A DNA stretch of 64,000 nt, taken from contig JACRJX010000048.1 in NCBI GenBank assembly GCA_016235595.1, forward strand, positions 297,519 through 361,518, in the 5' to 3' direction. A program made the translations under genes and the position numbers. Shown here piece by piece: positions 8,368-18,337 of this stretch; the first letter of the stretch is position 1, and each line of letters starts with the position of its first letter. The notes beneath the pieces were generated by a model. The model did no database searches, was not told the origin of the DNA, and worked only from the letters and a program-made list of their open reading frames with translations. This DNA is from Verrucomicrobiota bacterium. Lineage in GTDB: Bacteria; Verrucomicrobiota; Verrucomicrobiia; CAIQCK01.

Positions 8368-10314
8368 CTATCGAACCCAGAAGTTCACCACCCGGTTGGT
8401 GTTGGCTGTCAAGCCGGAGGCAGTGACCAGATACTGCACTTGATATATGCAGTTCGATAGGGAGCCAGGGAAGTGAATCCTGCAGCCGTAAACAGCATCC
8501 TCGTTGAGAAGGTCGTCTTGGGCAGGGGTGCCGTTGTCCAGCATCACGGTGTCCAATATGTTCGTCGTCGGGTAACCCAGGGGTGATCCTGCCCACGAGA
8601 GCAGTGTGAAACGCGCCGTCACCTGCGCGGACGGTATCCGCTCGCCAGCGTCATCCACCACGATGACCCTGAAAGTATTGGTGATGTTACCCTTCATCAC
8701 GTCCACATTCTGCAATCCATTGAATGTGCCATTGGTGATGGGGATGGACGTGCTTGAGTAGGTGAGTTGATTGCGTGGCCAGAGCGGGAAGACGTGCGGA
8801 ATACCCGTGGTCTTGCCGAGGGCGGGTTGCTTGGCCTGAAGCAGCGAGTTGGCGTTCAGGATGCCATAGCCCTGGCTGCTGTTGCAGGCTGTGTCGGGTA
8901 CTTGCGTGATGGCTCCGGTTGGGCCAACGATTGTTTTGATGGGCGCTGTGTGTACGGAGAAGAGGGCCATCTGTGCCCAGACCTGCGCCTGGCTGAGATA
9001 AGGTTTCTTCTGCAACAACAGGGCCGCCGCCGCTGTCACATGCGGCGTAGCCATCGAAGTGCCGGACATATAGGAGTAATTTGTATAGGTGGGCTTTGGA
9101 ATAGTCGGCGGGCCGTGGGCGACGCTGTAGGTCGGGAAGGTGGAGAAAATCTGCCCGGAGTTATCCGATTTGCCGCCCCAACTTGGTCCACCATCTCCAC
9201 CGGGCGCGCAGACTGTTATCCATGGGCCGGTGTTCGAATACAGCGCGGTCCCGCCGGTGGGGCCATGCGCTCCAACAGCTACCACACCGGAAAGAACTGC
9301 GGGGTAGTTGATCACTTCCGCGCCATCATTGCCCATGGCGGCAACACAAACGATACCTTTGATGCCACCCACAGTCTGAGTTTGAGCGAATTGGATGGCG
9401 TTTGACACAGTCGTTCCCGCCGCTCCTCCACCGAAGCTCATGTTGATGACCCGACATCCATTACTGCAGGCGACTCTAATACCGGCGACAATCCAGGCAT
9501 CCGTGAGGCCGCCAAGTCTGCTGGCGGCCTTGATCGGGTAGATGATGGCACTCGGCGCAGCCCCAGCCACACCCACGGCGTTAAACGTCCGGGCCGCAAC
9601 GGTGCCCGCGACGTGGGTGCCGTGGCCGTTATCGTCGTTGGGAGCATTGTTTGCAAAGGAATAGGGTGGGTGAGAGACGCCGTCGCCACTTACCGGAATA
9701 GCAGGAGTAATCGTCATCGTAGGATAGAGATTGCCGGCATTGAACACCAACGGGCCATTGGGAGAGATTCTCAGGTCAGGATGATAACCGGTTAGATCAA
9801 TGCCGGTATCAATAACGGCCACTCTCACCCCGGTGCCCAAACCAATGCTGGATACCTGACTCCACGCGCCCACAAAATCAGCCCCGGTTGTGGCCGTGAC
9901 TCCGGCTGTGCCTGGGTTCAAACCCCATTCGAGCGAGTAATGCGTGTCGTTAGGGGTGTAGGCGGTGACCCGGTGCATGTAATTGGGACAGGACGCGGTT
10001 GCCCACGGAGAGGAGGCCATCTGATTACAGAAATCTAACACATTTTTTCGTTCGTCAAACTTAACCAGCGCCGACCGTTCGTCCACAAACTGGATCTTGC
10101 TGGGGTCCGCGCCATTGCGCGCGAGAAGAGACTTCATGGTGATGAGGGTCGTTCCCGGCCTAAACGTGATGACCGCCTGCCCGGTGATGAACGAGTTGCC
10201 GTTCTCGTCATAGTCGTATCCCGCCTGTGCGGCGCGCGGCGTGGCCAGCACGCAGAAGACGGCTAGCAGCAGAACCCCGGCGATTCGTGTAAACCCTTTT
10301 GATGAAAATCGCAT
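8368..10314 (-). CDS. Secreted S8 family serine peptidase (subtilase)
   Basis: This 648-aa protein carries a signal peptide (MRFSSKGFTRIAGVLLLAVF, cleavage near AQAG), a pro-region with an inhibitor-like fold (ITFRPGTTLITMKSLLARNG), then the S8 catalytic domain with the full triad: Asp169 in VAVIDTGID, His231 in NGHGTHVAGT and Ser420 in SGTSMATPHV. About 170 C-terminal residues form a beta-rich domain of unknown role. The start at 10314 has GGAG seven bases upstream and places the signal peptide at the N-terminus; an upstream in-frame codon at 10389 would not. A hairpin terminator follows the gene. It is probably an extracellular or periplasmic nutrient protease; the target is unknown. Confidence 0.93.
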   Translation of the reverse strand: MRFSSKGFTRIAGVLLLAVFCVLATPRAAQAGYDYDENGNSFITGQAVITFRPGTTLITMKSLLARNGADPSKIQFVDERSALVKFDERKNVLDFCNQMASSPWATASCPNYMHRVTAYTPNDTHYSLEWGLNPGTAGVTATTGADFVGAWSQVSSIGLGTGVRVAVIDTGIDLTGYHPDLRISPNGPLVFNAGNLYPTMTITPAIPVSGDGVSHPPYSFANNAPNDDNGHGTHVAGTVAARTFNAVGVAGAAPSAIIYPIKAASRLGGLTDAWIVAGIRVACSNGCRVINMSFGGGAAGTTVSNAIQFAQTQTVGGIKGIVCVAAMGNDGAEVINYPAVLSGVVAVGAHGPTGGTALYSNTGPWITVCAPGGDGGPSWGGKSDNSGQIFSTFPTYSVAHGPPTIPKPTYTNYSYMSGTSMATPHVTAAAALLLQKKPYLSQAQVWAQMALFSVHTAPIKTIVGPTGAITQVPDTACNSSQGYGILNANSLLQAKQPALGKTTGIPHVFPLWPRNQLTYSSTSIPITNGTFNGLQNVDVMKGNITNTFRVIVVDDAGERIPSAQVTARFTLLSWAGSPLGYPTTNILDTVMLDNGTPAQDDLLNEDAVYGCRIHFPGSLSNCIYQVQYLVTASGLTANTNRVVNFWVR

Positions 10315-10537
10315 GACAATCTCCACAATCCACTGTTGTCGTCTGCCTCGGCTGCAAAGCTGTGGCCGGCATCCGACTTTGGCATACAATGCTCTTCGGC
10401 GGAGTTATGGTCAATAGTTTTTCCATGTCTGCATCGCTTCAGCGTGCGACGATTCCACAGCACTCAAACTTAAAGAAGAAAAGCAGGGCAGAATTCTGGC
10501 TGTCCCCGGAGCGGCGGCAACTGATGCATTTTTCTAC

Positions 10538-10571
10538 TTGCGGAACAGTGTGATTGCAGTATGATATCATA
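10538..10571 (+). promoter_or_regulatory. Candidate promoter with overlapping palindrome for the SPFH gene
   Basis: TTGCGG at 10538-10543 and TATGAT at 10560-10565 sit 16 bases apart, about 50 bases before the SPFH start, in a locally AT-rich stretch. The -10 match is 5 of 6, the -35 match only 3 of 6. The -10 is part of a perfect 12-base palindrome, TATGATATCATA (10560-10571), a plausible operator, for instance for the ribbon-helix-helix protein encoded downstream. This is inference. Confidence 0.35.
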
Positions 10572-10614
10572 TTGATAACAGATACAGGTGTGGTTGAATG
10601 AAAGGAAAGTCCAG

Positions 10615-11634
10615 ATGAATGCGGAATCATTGACGGTCAACAAAGAACGGGAAGTGCAGGTACTCAACGGCTGGCTCATGCTGCCGGTCGTCATCGCGTT
10701 GTTGTTGGGTGGCATCGGGATGATCGTTTGCTCAATCATGCGGGGGGGTGCCGGAATGGAGCCGCCGGCGGTGTTGAGCTTGCTCGTGCCGGGAGTGCTG
10801 CTGATTCCCACGGCCATCATCATGTTCTGCGGTTTCTTCACGCTGCAACCGAATGAGGCGCGGGTCCTGATTTTGTTCGGCGCATACCGTGGCACAGTGC
10901 GTTCCAGTGGTTTCCACTGGGGGAATCCATTCTATTCCAACGGCGGTCAGCGGGGCGGTTTTGCCGCGCACATGGCGGAGCTGCAGGCTCAGACCATTGC
11001 CGCCAAAACCGGAGCGCCGCCGCCGCAATCGAAGACTCCTTCGCGCCACAAGATCTCGCTGCGCGCGCGCAATCTCAATGGCGACAAGCTCAAGGTCAAC
11101 GACAAGCGCGGTAATCCCATTGAGATTGCAGCCGTGATCGTGTGGCGCGTGCGGGACACCGCGCAGGCAGCATTCGACGTGGATGACTACGAGAACTACG
11201 TGCGTATCCAGAGCGAATCCGCGCTGCGTCATCTGGCCAGCGCCTATGCCTACGATCACGGCGAAGACAACGAAGTGACGCTGCGCAGTGCCGTGGACGA
11301 AGTCTCGCAGGCGCTGCGCGCGGAACTCCAGGAGCGGCTGGCGAAGGCGGGCGTGCAGGTGGATGAAGCACGGCTGACGCATCTGGCCTACGCGCCGGAA
11401 ATCGCACAGGCAATGTTGCGGCGGCAACAGGCGGAAGCCGTGATTGCCGCGCGCCAGAAAATCGTGCATGGTGCCGTCAGCATGGTGGAAATGGCGCTGC
11501 GCGAACTGGCTGAAAAGCACGTCGTGCAACTGGATGACGAACGGAAGGCGGCGATGGTGAGCAACCTGATGGTCGTGCTCTGCGGCGAGTCCGAAGTGCA
11601 TCCTGTCGTCAACACCGGCACGCTTTACTCTTGA
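10615..11634 (+). CDS. SPFH (stomatin/prohibitin/band-7) domain protein
   Basis: This 339-aa membrane protein has two N-terminal hydrophobic segments (LMLPVVIALLLGGIGMIVCS and VLSLLVPGVLLIPTAIIMFC), then the SPFH domain: LQPNEARVLILFGAYRGT, a basic stretch, VIVWRVRDTAQAAFDVDDYE, and a C-terminal helical region (ALRAELQERLAKAGVQVDEA, QAMLRRQQAEAVIAAR) typical of oligomerising band-7 proteins. SPFH proteins scaffold membrane microdomains or regulate membrane proteases. The start at 10615 is preceded by AAGGAAAG; an upstream in-frame GTG or ATG has no comparable site. A ribbon-helix-helix gene follows after seven bases, a pairing often seen for this branch of the family. Confidence 0.9.
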   Translation: MNAESLTVNKEREVQVLNGWLMLPVVIALLLGGIGMIVCSIMRGGAGMEPPAVLSLLVPGVLLIPTAIIMFCGFFTLQPNEARVLILFGAYRGTVRSSGFHWGNPFYSNGGQRGGFAAHMAELQAQTIAAKTGAPPPQSKTPSRHKISLRARNLNGDKLKVNDKRGNPIEIAAVIVWRVRDTAQAAFDVDDYENYVRIQSESALRHLASAYAYDHGEDNEVTLRSAVDEVSQALRAELQERLAKAGVQVDEARLTHLAYAPEIAQAMLRRQQAEAVIAARQKIVHGAVSMVEMALRELAEKHVVQLDDERKAAMVSNLMVVLCGESEVHPVVNTGTLYS

Positions 11635-11641
11635 TAGCTGA

Positions 11642-11830
11642 ATGGAACCGCGAAAACCCTTTCTGTTGCGGATCGATCCTGCGCTCTGGGCCGAGTTGGA
11701 GGCCTGGGCGCAGGACGAGCTGCGCAGCGTCAACGGGCAGATCGAATACCTGCTCAAACAGGCCGTGGCGAAGCGAAAAGGAGGCGCGGGCAGTCAGGCG
11801 GCATCGGCCAAGACTCCTCCCTCGCATTGA
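11642..11830 (+). CDS. Arc-like ribbon-helix-helix protein
   Basis: This 62-aa protein starts with a beta-strand-like segment (KPFLLRIDPALW) followed by two helices (AELEAWAQDELRSVNGQIEY, LLKQAVAKRK), the Arc/MetJ ribbon-helix-helix pattern with the NGQIEYLL motif in the second helix. The tail is a disordered Ser/Ala-rich extension. Such proteins dimerise and bind palindromic operators, often their own promoter. It sits seven bases after the SPFH gene and is most likely co-transcribed with it; the palindrome upstream of the SPFH gene is a candidate target. No toxin partner is visible. Confidence 0.75.
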   Translation: MEPRKPFLLRIDPALWAELEAWAQDELRSVNGQIEYLLKQAVAKRKGGAGSQAASAKTPPSH

Positions 11831-11995
11831 TGGAAACCGTGCTGCGGTGGGAATGGCTAGACGCCGCGGGGGCACGTGAGTAATCTGCCGCCCGGTTGAC
11901 GCCTGGCAGCGGGCGGTGTTCCGCTGCCAACCCAACCACGACATCTCAAACTCATCGAAGGAAATTCTGAATCACTCAACAATCCTCTCCAAATC

Positions 11996-13189
<1,194 letters not shown>

Positions 13190-13206
13190 CGGACGCGCTG
13201 AAACTA

Positions 13207-15153
13207 TTACGGTTTGAGGACCGCTTTGCGCGGCGCGACCAGCGCGGTGAGTTGCGGAACGTCGAATGCTTCCAGCAGACCGAAGCAGAACATCTCCGGC
13301 GTCTTGTCCACCGTCCAGTCTTTCTCGATGATTTCCTTCAAGCTGCCGAGCGCGCCTTGAAGCTCGACGCCGGCGATGGCTTTCTCCTCCAGTGCGGCGG
13401 CGACGAGCGAGAACGTGCTGGAACGCGGTCCGCAGGCAACCAGCGTCACCGGGCCCGTTTTACGTGCGCGTTGCAGCCAGCGGGCGATCGCGGTGAGTTG
13501 GCTGGCCTGCAAGCCGAGCGGACGATCACCCACGCCCGCCACAAGCAACGCAAACAGATAATCCCGCTGCGCAATCCTCGACTCGCCGAAGTAGAACGGA
13601 TCCACCGCCAGCACGCGCTTGCCGGCGGCGAGCAGCCGTTCCGCTTCAGCCGCCGCGCTCTTGCGGCCTCCGTCAGCGACGAGGACGACCGTCTCCGTCG
13701 CCGCGCCGCGGGTCAGTTCAACCGCGGGCACCGTCCAGGTGCCGCTCATCTTGAGTTTCCAGAAGGTGGCTTTCACGCCGTCTTTCTCCTCGCTGCCGGC
13801 GCACTCCGCGGCCACCACGTAATCCTTGGCGCGAACGATCTCGCGCAGCCTGGCGCGGCCAGCTTGTTGCCAGCGGTTCAGTGCCGCTTTCGCCGCCGGA
13901 ATTTCCGGATGGCGCGGCAGCTGTCGGCTCAACGCCAGTGCCAGCTTGTTGAAGTCCGCGTTGTCGGCGGGCAACTCGACGGCCAGCACTGTGTTGGTCT
14001 TGACCTCGGCCTCGCTGGGAATATCCACGGGGTCAAACTTCGGGTCGCCGATGAAAAAATCGCCAACCATGCCGTAGAACGCCTCTCGATTGTCCTTCTC
14101 GTAGTTATGCGTCCCCGGCACGTAGTTGATGTGCGAGCGAAGGGCGGATGTCTGGCCGTAGAGCGTGAAGATCGGCTGGGCCGCGTCGAGCAGCGGCGGC
14201 AACGCGTGCGCGGCGGCGAAGCAGCATTGGTCCTTCGCATTGTAAGTCAGCAGCGTCGGCCGCGGCGCGCGCATCGCCGTCAGGTGTGTGTAATCGGCGA
14301 CGGTTGCCATGTCGCACGGCGTTTGCTCCGAATCGCCGAGGTCGGAGAGATGGCGGGCGCGCGTGCGGAAGCTGGAATAGCCCGCGACCGGATTGGAGAG
14401 GGTCACGCGTGTGTCGAGCGAACTGATGAAAATGGTCTGCCAGCCGCCGCCTGAGAGGCCGGAGACCGCCAGGCGGTCGCGGTCGGCTTGCTCCAGAGAC
14501 AGCAGCACATCCAGCCCGCGTTTCATCGCCAGATAAAACGGCGACACGCCGCTGGTGCCGCAGAGGTCGAGTTGGTTCATGCGCGTGTGCGTGAAGCCGG
14601 ACGTGCGTAGTTGGCCCATGCCGAGCCACTCGACATTGAGCGAGATGATGCCGCGCTTGGCGAGATTGATGCAGCGAATCTGCTTGTAGGGCGCGGCCTT
14701 GCCATAGGCATCGTGGCCGTTGACGGCGAGCATTACGGGCGCTTTCCCGGAAAGATTGTCTGGCAGATAGAGCAGTGCCGGAATCCACAGCCCGGGCAGT
14801 GCCTCGTAGCGCAGCTTCCGGATTTTGTAGCCCGGTCCGCCGTCGATGGTGTCGAACCATTCGACCTTGGTCTTTGCGTCGCGCCACGCCATCGCTTCGC
14901 CGCGGAACACGACGCGCTCAAACATCTCGCGCCGCAACCGGTCGGCGATCTTCTGCCATTCCGTCGCCGACTTCACGACTGGCATCAACGGCACGCGCGC
15001 CTCGGTGTAAGCCTGCACTTCGGCCATCGGGACATTCGTGCCGAGGATTGGGTGTTGGAGAAACGGCTGGACGCTGGACGGCGCATCGGACGCCAACGCG
15101 CGCGTTGCGCAGATGAGAGACAGGGAAACCAGAAGGCAGGGGCGTGTTTTCAT
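13207..15153 (-). CDS. Secreted alpha/beta hydrolase (acetylxylan-esterase-like)
   Basis: This 648-aa protein has a signal peptide (MKTRPCLLVSLSLICATRALA) and an alpha/beta-hydrolase core: LPDNLSGKAPVMLAVNGHD, then the nucleophile elbow GLSGGGWQ with Ser234, and a His in GTHNYEKDNREAFY. The pattern matches acetylxylan esterase and large dienelactone-hydrolase-like families of Verrucomicrobiota and Planctomycetota. The C-terminal third (about residues 400-648) looks like a second hydrolase-like fold without a clear catalytic serine (VLVADGGRKSAAAEAERLLA, AVDPFYFGES). It is likely a carbohydrate or peptide esterase acting outside the cytoplasm; the substrate is not deducible. Confidence 0.8.
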   Translation of the reverse strand: MKTRPCLLVSLSLICATRALASDAPSSVQPFLQHPILGTNVPMAEVQAYTEARVPLMPVVKSATEWQKIADRLRREMFERVVFRGEAMAWRDAKTKVEWFDTIDGGPGYKIRKLRYEALPGLWIPALLYLPDNLSGKAPVMLAVNGHDAYGKAAPYKQIRCINLAKRGIISLNVEWLGMGQLRTSGFTHTRMNQLDLCGTSGVSPFYLAMKRGLDVLLSLEQADRDRLAVSGLSGGGWQTIFISSLDTRVTLSNPVAGYSSFRTRARHLSDLGDSEQTPCDMATVADYTHLTAMRAPRPTLLTYNAKDQCCFAAAHALPPLLDAAQPIFTLYGQTSALRSHINYVPGTHNYEKDNREAFYGMVGDFFIGDPKFDPVDIPSEAEVKTNTVLAVELPADNADFNKLALALSRQLPRHPEIPAAKAALNRWQQAGRARLREIVRAKDYVVAAECAGSEEKDGVKATFWKLKMSGTWTVPAVELTRGAATETVVLVADGGRKSAAAEAERLLAAGKRVLAVDPFYFGESRIAQRDYLFALLVAGVGDRPLGLQASQLTAIARWLQRARKTGPVTLVACGPRSSTFSLVAAALEEKAIAGVELQGALGSLKEIIEKDWTVDKTPEMFCFGLLEAFDVPQLTALVAPRKAVLKP

Positions 15154-15271
15154 GGCAAGGCGGGATATTTACAGCAACGTGCCGCCGATGGAAGCTTCGA
15201 TTTTCCCGTCGGCGGGTCAACCCCATCCTTCGTGGTTCGCCGCCGGACCGATGCCAGCAGATTGGGTCGGG

Positions 15272-15904
15272 TCAATCCAGATGCACGATGCCGCGCTGGA
15301 TGGCGGCGATGGCGGCCTGGGTGCGGTCGAGGACGCCGAGTTTTTCCAGGATGTGGGTGATGTGGCGTTTGACGGTCACGTCGGAAATGTTCAGGGAGAC
15401 GCCGATTTCCTTGTTGGACTGGCCTCGCACGATCAGGTGGAGCACTTCCAGTTCGCGTTCGCTCAACGGCTCGCGACCGAGGCGTTCCTTGAGCCGGGCG
15501 GCGAGATCCGCCGGCAGATAACGCTCACCTGCGGCCACGCTGCGGATGGCTGCAAGCAGTTCCTTCCAGCCGATGGACTTCTGCACGTAACCGAGCGCGC
15601 CCGCTTGCATGGAGCTGTAAACGTCCTCTTCGCCTTCATGCACGGTGAGCATGAGCACTCGCGCGTCGGGGAACTCGCGGCAGATCGCGCGCGTCGCCTC
15701 CACGCCGGTCATGTCAGGCAGCCGGAAATCCATCAACACCACGTCCGGCCGGAGTTTGCGATGCAGTTCGATGGCTTGACTGCCTTTGCCTGCCTCGCCG
15801 ATCACCGTCAGGTCGGGTTCGAGGTTCAGCGAGCCGGTCAGTCCCATGCGGATGACCGCATGGTCGTCCACCAATAAAAGGCGAAGTTTGCGTTCGGGTT
15901 TCAT
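15272..15904 (-). CDS. NarL/FixJ-type response regulator
   Basis: This 210-aa regulator has a receiver domain (acidic pair D13/D14, phospho-acceptor Asp59 in LMDFRLPDMTG, Thr in MLTVHEGEEDVY, Lys in YVQKSIGW) and a LuxR-type helix-turn-helix (LSERELEVLHLIVRGQSNKE, IGVSLNISDVTVKRHITHIL). It overlaps the upstream kinase gene by four bases (15901-15904), indicating a coupled two-component operon. Class is certain; target genes are unknown. The divergent DUF1549 gene starts beyond the kinase gene. Confidence 0.94.
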   Translation of the reverse strand: MKPERKLRLLLVDDHAVIRMGLTGSLNLEPDLTVIGEAGKGSQAIELHRKLRPDVVLMDFRLPDMTGVEATRAICREFPDARVLMLTVHEGEEDVYSSMQAGALGYVQKSIGWKELLAAIRSVAAGERYLPADLAARLKERLGREPLSERELEVLHLIVRGQSNKEIGVSLNISDVTVKRHITHILEKLGVLDRTQAAIAAIQRGIVHLD

Positions 15905-18075
15905 GACATTGGAATTGCGTTTTCCGACGTGCTGTCAGGCAGCGGCACGACGACTTTGATTTCTGTGGCCTGTCCTGGCTGGCTTGACAGCGAGAAGACG
16001 GCGTTCATTTTTTCGGCGCGTTCGCGCATGCCCATCAAGCCAAAGCGGCCGCTGCTGGCCGGCATGACTTTCTCCGGGTCAAATCCGCGGCCGTTGTCGC
16101 GCACGCGTAATGTTATTTCACGCTGGCCGTAATCCAGGTTCACATCGACGAGGGAGCCGCCACTGTGCTTGATGGCGTTGGTGACGGCCTCCTGTGCGAT
16201 GCGCATCAGGTTGGTTTCCACCAGCGCCGGCAGGCGCCGTGTCTGGCCGGTGGTCGTGAACTCGACTTTGCGCTGTGTCGCGTTGTCGGCTGCGGCCAGT
16301 TGCCGCAACGCCACTCCCAGGCCGCCCTGTTCCAGCGCCACCGAGCGCAGATCCCAGACCGACCTTCGCGCCTCCTCATGCGTGTGACGCACGACGGCCA
16401 GCGCCAGTTCGAGCGACTTGCGCACCAACTCCGGCGATTCGGCGAGCCGCGCCAGCGATGAGTCAATCTGTACGCCGATCAACGCCAGTTGTTGTTCCAG
16501 CGTGTCGTGCAGATCGCGCGCGATGCGTGATCGCTCCTCCATCAGCACCTCGCGCTGGACCTTCTGCTGGATGACGCGCGTTTGTCCCGCCACCTGCCGC
16601 CGCAACGACACGCCCCAGGCCAGCACCACGAAAATCGACGCCGCCAGAAGACACATGCCCCAGAGGATTCGCTCTGGCGTCCACCACGGCGGTTCGCGCA
16701 ACAGCACGATATCGCGCGGACTGCGCAGGACAACGTGAAACGACACCGGTCGCCATTGGGGAGGCTTGGGGCGCGGCTCGGGCGAGTAGCGAAACTGATT
16801 GAGGCACACGCCGGAGATCTGCACCCAACTGTCCAGCATCAGCGACGGCGCATTGGTGTTCGCCTGGCCCTCGGCAAAGTGCGCGGAGAACACGGTGTCG
16901 CCGCTCTGCAGCATCAGGATCACATTCTCGGGACGTTTCAGTTGATCCAGAAGCACGCCATCCAGCCGCACCAGGTCGCCATCGAACTCGCCGCTGCTGG
17001 CTTGCGTGACGGAGATGCTTCGGGGTTGGGGCGGAGGGCCGCCTCCCGTTTTTTTCACGAACGCGTTTAGAAGCAACGGCGCCCCGTCGCTGAAGGCGGG
17101 GAACCCGACCACATCGACGCGATCGCCCGGCCGGAACGGACTGGTCTCCGGCGTCTCAATGCGCAGCGCGCCCGTGTTGTCACGCAAGTAGAGATGGCTG
17201 CCCGGCTCGAACAGCGTGACCACGCCGTTGACATGCACGCGCGAGGCCATGTCTGGGCGGAACTGCATCAATGACGAGGCCGTCAACTGCGGCAGCTTGA
17301 ACGCCGCATCAGCGCCTGCTTCGTCCACGATGATGTGATCCAGCGACGATACCATGAGGTGTGCGCCGACGATTCGACGCTTTTGGTAGATGCCGGCGAA
17401 CACCCCCCGCACAGTCACGACTGCGCCGACAAGGTGGGAAGGTGTCTTGATCGGCGTTGTCTGCGTGGGCATCATGGCGCGGAACGTGCCGCTGGCGGTG
17501 CTAAAGTCCACCATGATGCGGCCCTTGGCTTTGGGTCCGGCGCGCGCAGTCACTCGCCGCACGACGCCTTTCACCTCGACCCATTCGTCCTGGTTGAATG
17601 GATTGGCCATCTCTTCGGGCGTGAGCACCTGGGGTTCCGGGTGCGGCGCGCTACCAAGCACCTTGGCCCGGACCGGGCTGCCGAACTTCCCGGGTCCTCG
17701 GACTTCTGGCGCGAATGAACCTTGTGCGGAGACACCTTCGATTTCGACCAGTTGTCCCGGCTTCAGTTTCAGCGCATCTGCGGCTGTCTGGCCCGGTGAG
17801 AACGAAATACCGCCCGTCTCGTCCTGCAAGTTGGCCGTGAAGAGCTGCCAGTCCGGGTTCCACTCGAAATAAGTCACCACACCGCGCAAGCGCACGGGAT
17901 GATGCCGCTCGGCCTCCCGCTGGGAGAGCCGTTTCACCTGCACGACGTTGGTCAGCACCGACAAAGTCGGGGCCGCAAACGCCGCGCCTTGGGCCGGCGA
18001 GTCTGACGGCCATGCCAGCAAGGACACGGCTGTCAGACAGCTTCCCGCCAACTTGATTTTGCTGAGCCAGTTCAC
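15901..18075 (-). CDS. Membrane sensor histidine kinase (HisKA_3) with OB-fold-like periplasmic region
   Basis: This 724-aa kinase partners the NarL-type regulator. A signal peptide or first membrane anchor (MNWLSKIKLAGSCLTAVSLL) precedes about 400 periplasmic residues containing several repeats of an OB-fold-like pattern (VRLRGVVTYFEWNPDWQLFT, VEVKGVVRRVTA, VHVNGVVTLFEPGSHLYLRD, VRLDGVLLDQL). A membrane segment follows (ERILWGMCLLAASIFVVLAW), then HisKA_3 with His523 in IARDLHDTLEQQLALIG and an HATPase (RIAQEAVTNAIKHSGG, RVRDNGRGFD, GLMGMRERAEKM). Repeated beta-barrel modules of this kind are common in verrucomicrobial sensor kinases. The ligand is unknown. Confidence 0.92.
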   Translation of the reverse strand: MNWLSKIKLAGSCLTAVSLLAWPSDSPAQGAAFAAPTLSVLTNVVQVKRLSQREAERHHPVRLRGVVTYFEWNPDWQLFTANLQDETGGISFSPGQTAADALKLKPGQLVEIEGVSAQGSFAPEVRGPGKFGSPVRAKVLGSAPHPEPQVLTPEEMANPFNQDEWVEVKGVVRRVTARAGPKAKGRIMVDFSTASGTFRAMMPTQTTPIKTPSHLVGAVVTVRGVFAGIYQKRRIVGAHLMVSSLDHIIVDEAGADAAFKLPQLTASSLMQFRPDMASRVHVNGVVTLFEPGSHLYLRDNTGALRIETPETSPFRPGDRVDVVGFPAFSDGAPLLLNAFVKKTGGGPPPQPRSISVTQASSGEFDGDLVRLDGVLLDQLKRPENVILMLQSGDTVFSAHFAEGQANTNAPSLMLDSWVQISGVCLNQFRYSPEPRPKPPQWRPVSFHVVLRSPRDIVLLREPPWWTPERILWGMCLLAASIFVVLAWGVSLRRQVAGQTRVIQQKVQREVLMEERSRIARDLHDTLEQQLALIGVQIDSSLARLAESPELVRKSLELALAVVRHTHEEARRSVWDLRSVALEQGGLGVALRQLAAADNATQRKVEFTTTGQTRRLPALVETNLMRIAQEAVTNAIKHSGGSLVDVNLDYGQREITLRVRDNGRGFDPEKVMPASSGRFGLMGMRERAEKMNAVFSLSSQPGQATEIKVVVPLPDSTSENAIPMS

Positions 18076-18337
18076 AACAACAAACAGCAGTTAAGCCACT
18101 TCCGCGCTCGCTTGCAACCTCCAAGGCTGCTGCAAAGCCCGCGACAACCCGCAGCGTGCGATAATGGCACGGTTGTTTGAGCGATGATTTCACAAGTGAA
18201 TGATACTTTTGGGTCATTGTGGATGGCGGTGGCGGGGCGCATGATGAAACTGGCTGAGAAGCAGAGCGAGCGTGGTTGAGATTCGGTCGCGGGCTGTAAT
18301 TGCGACGGCGCAATTTATAAGGAAAGGCTTTTGGCTC

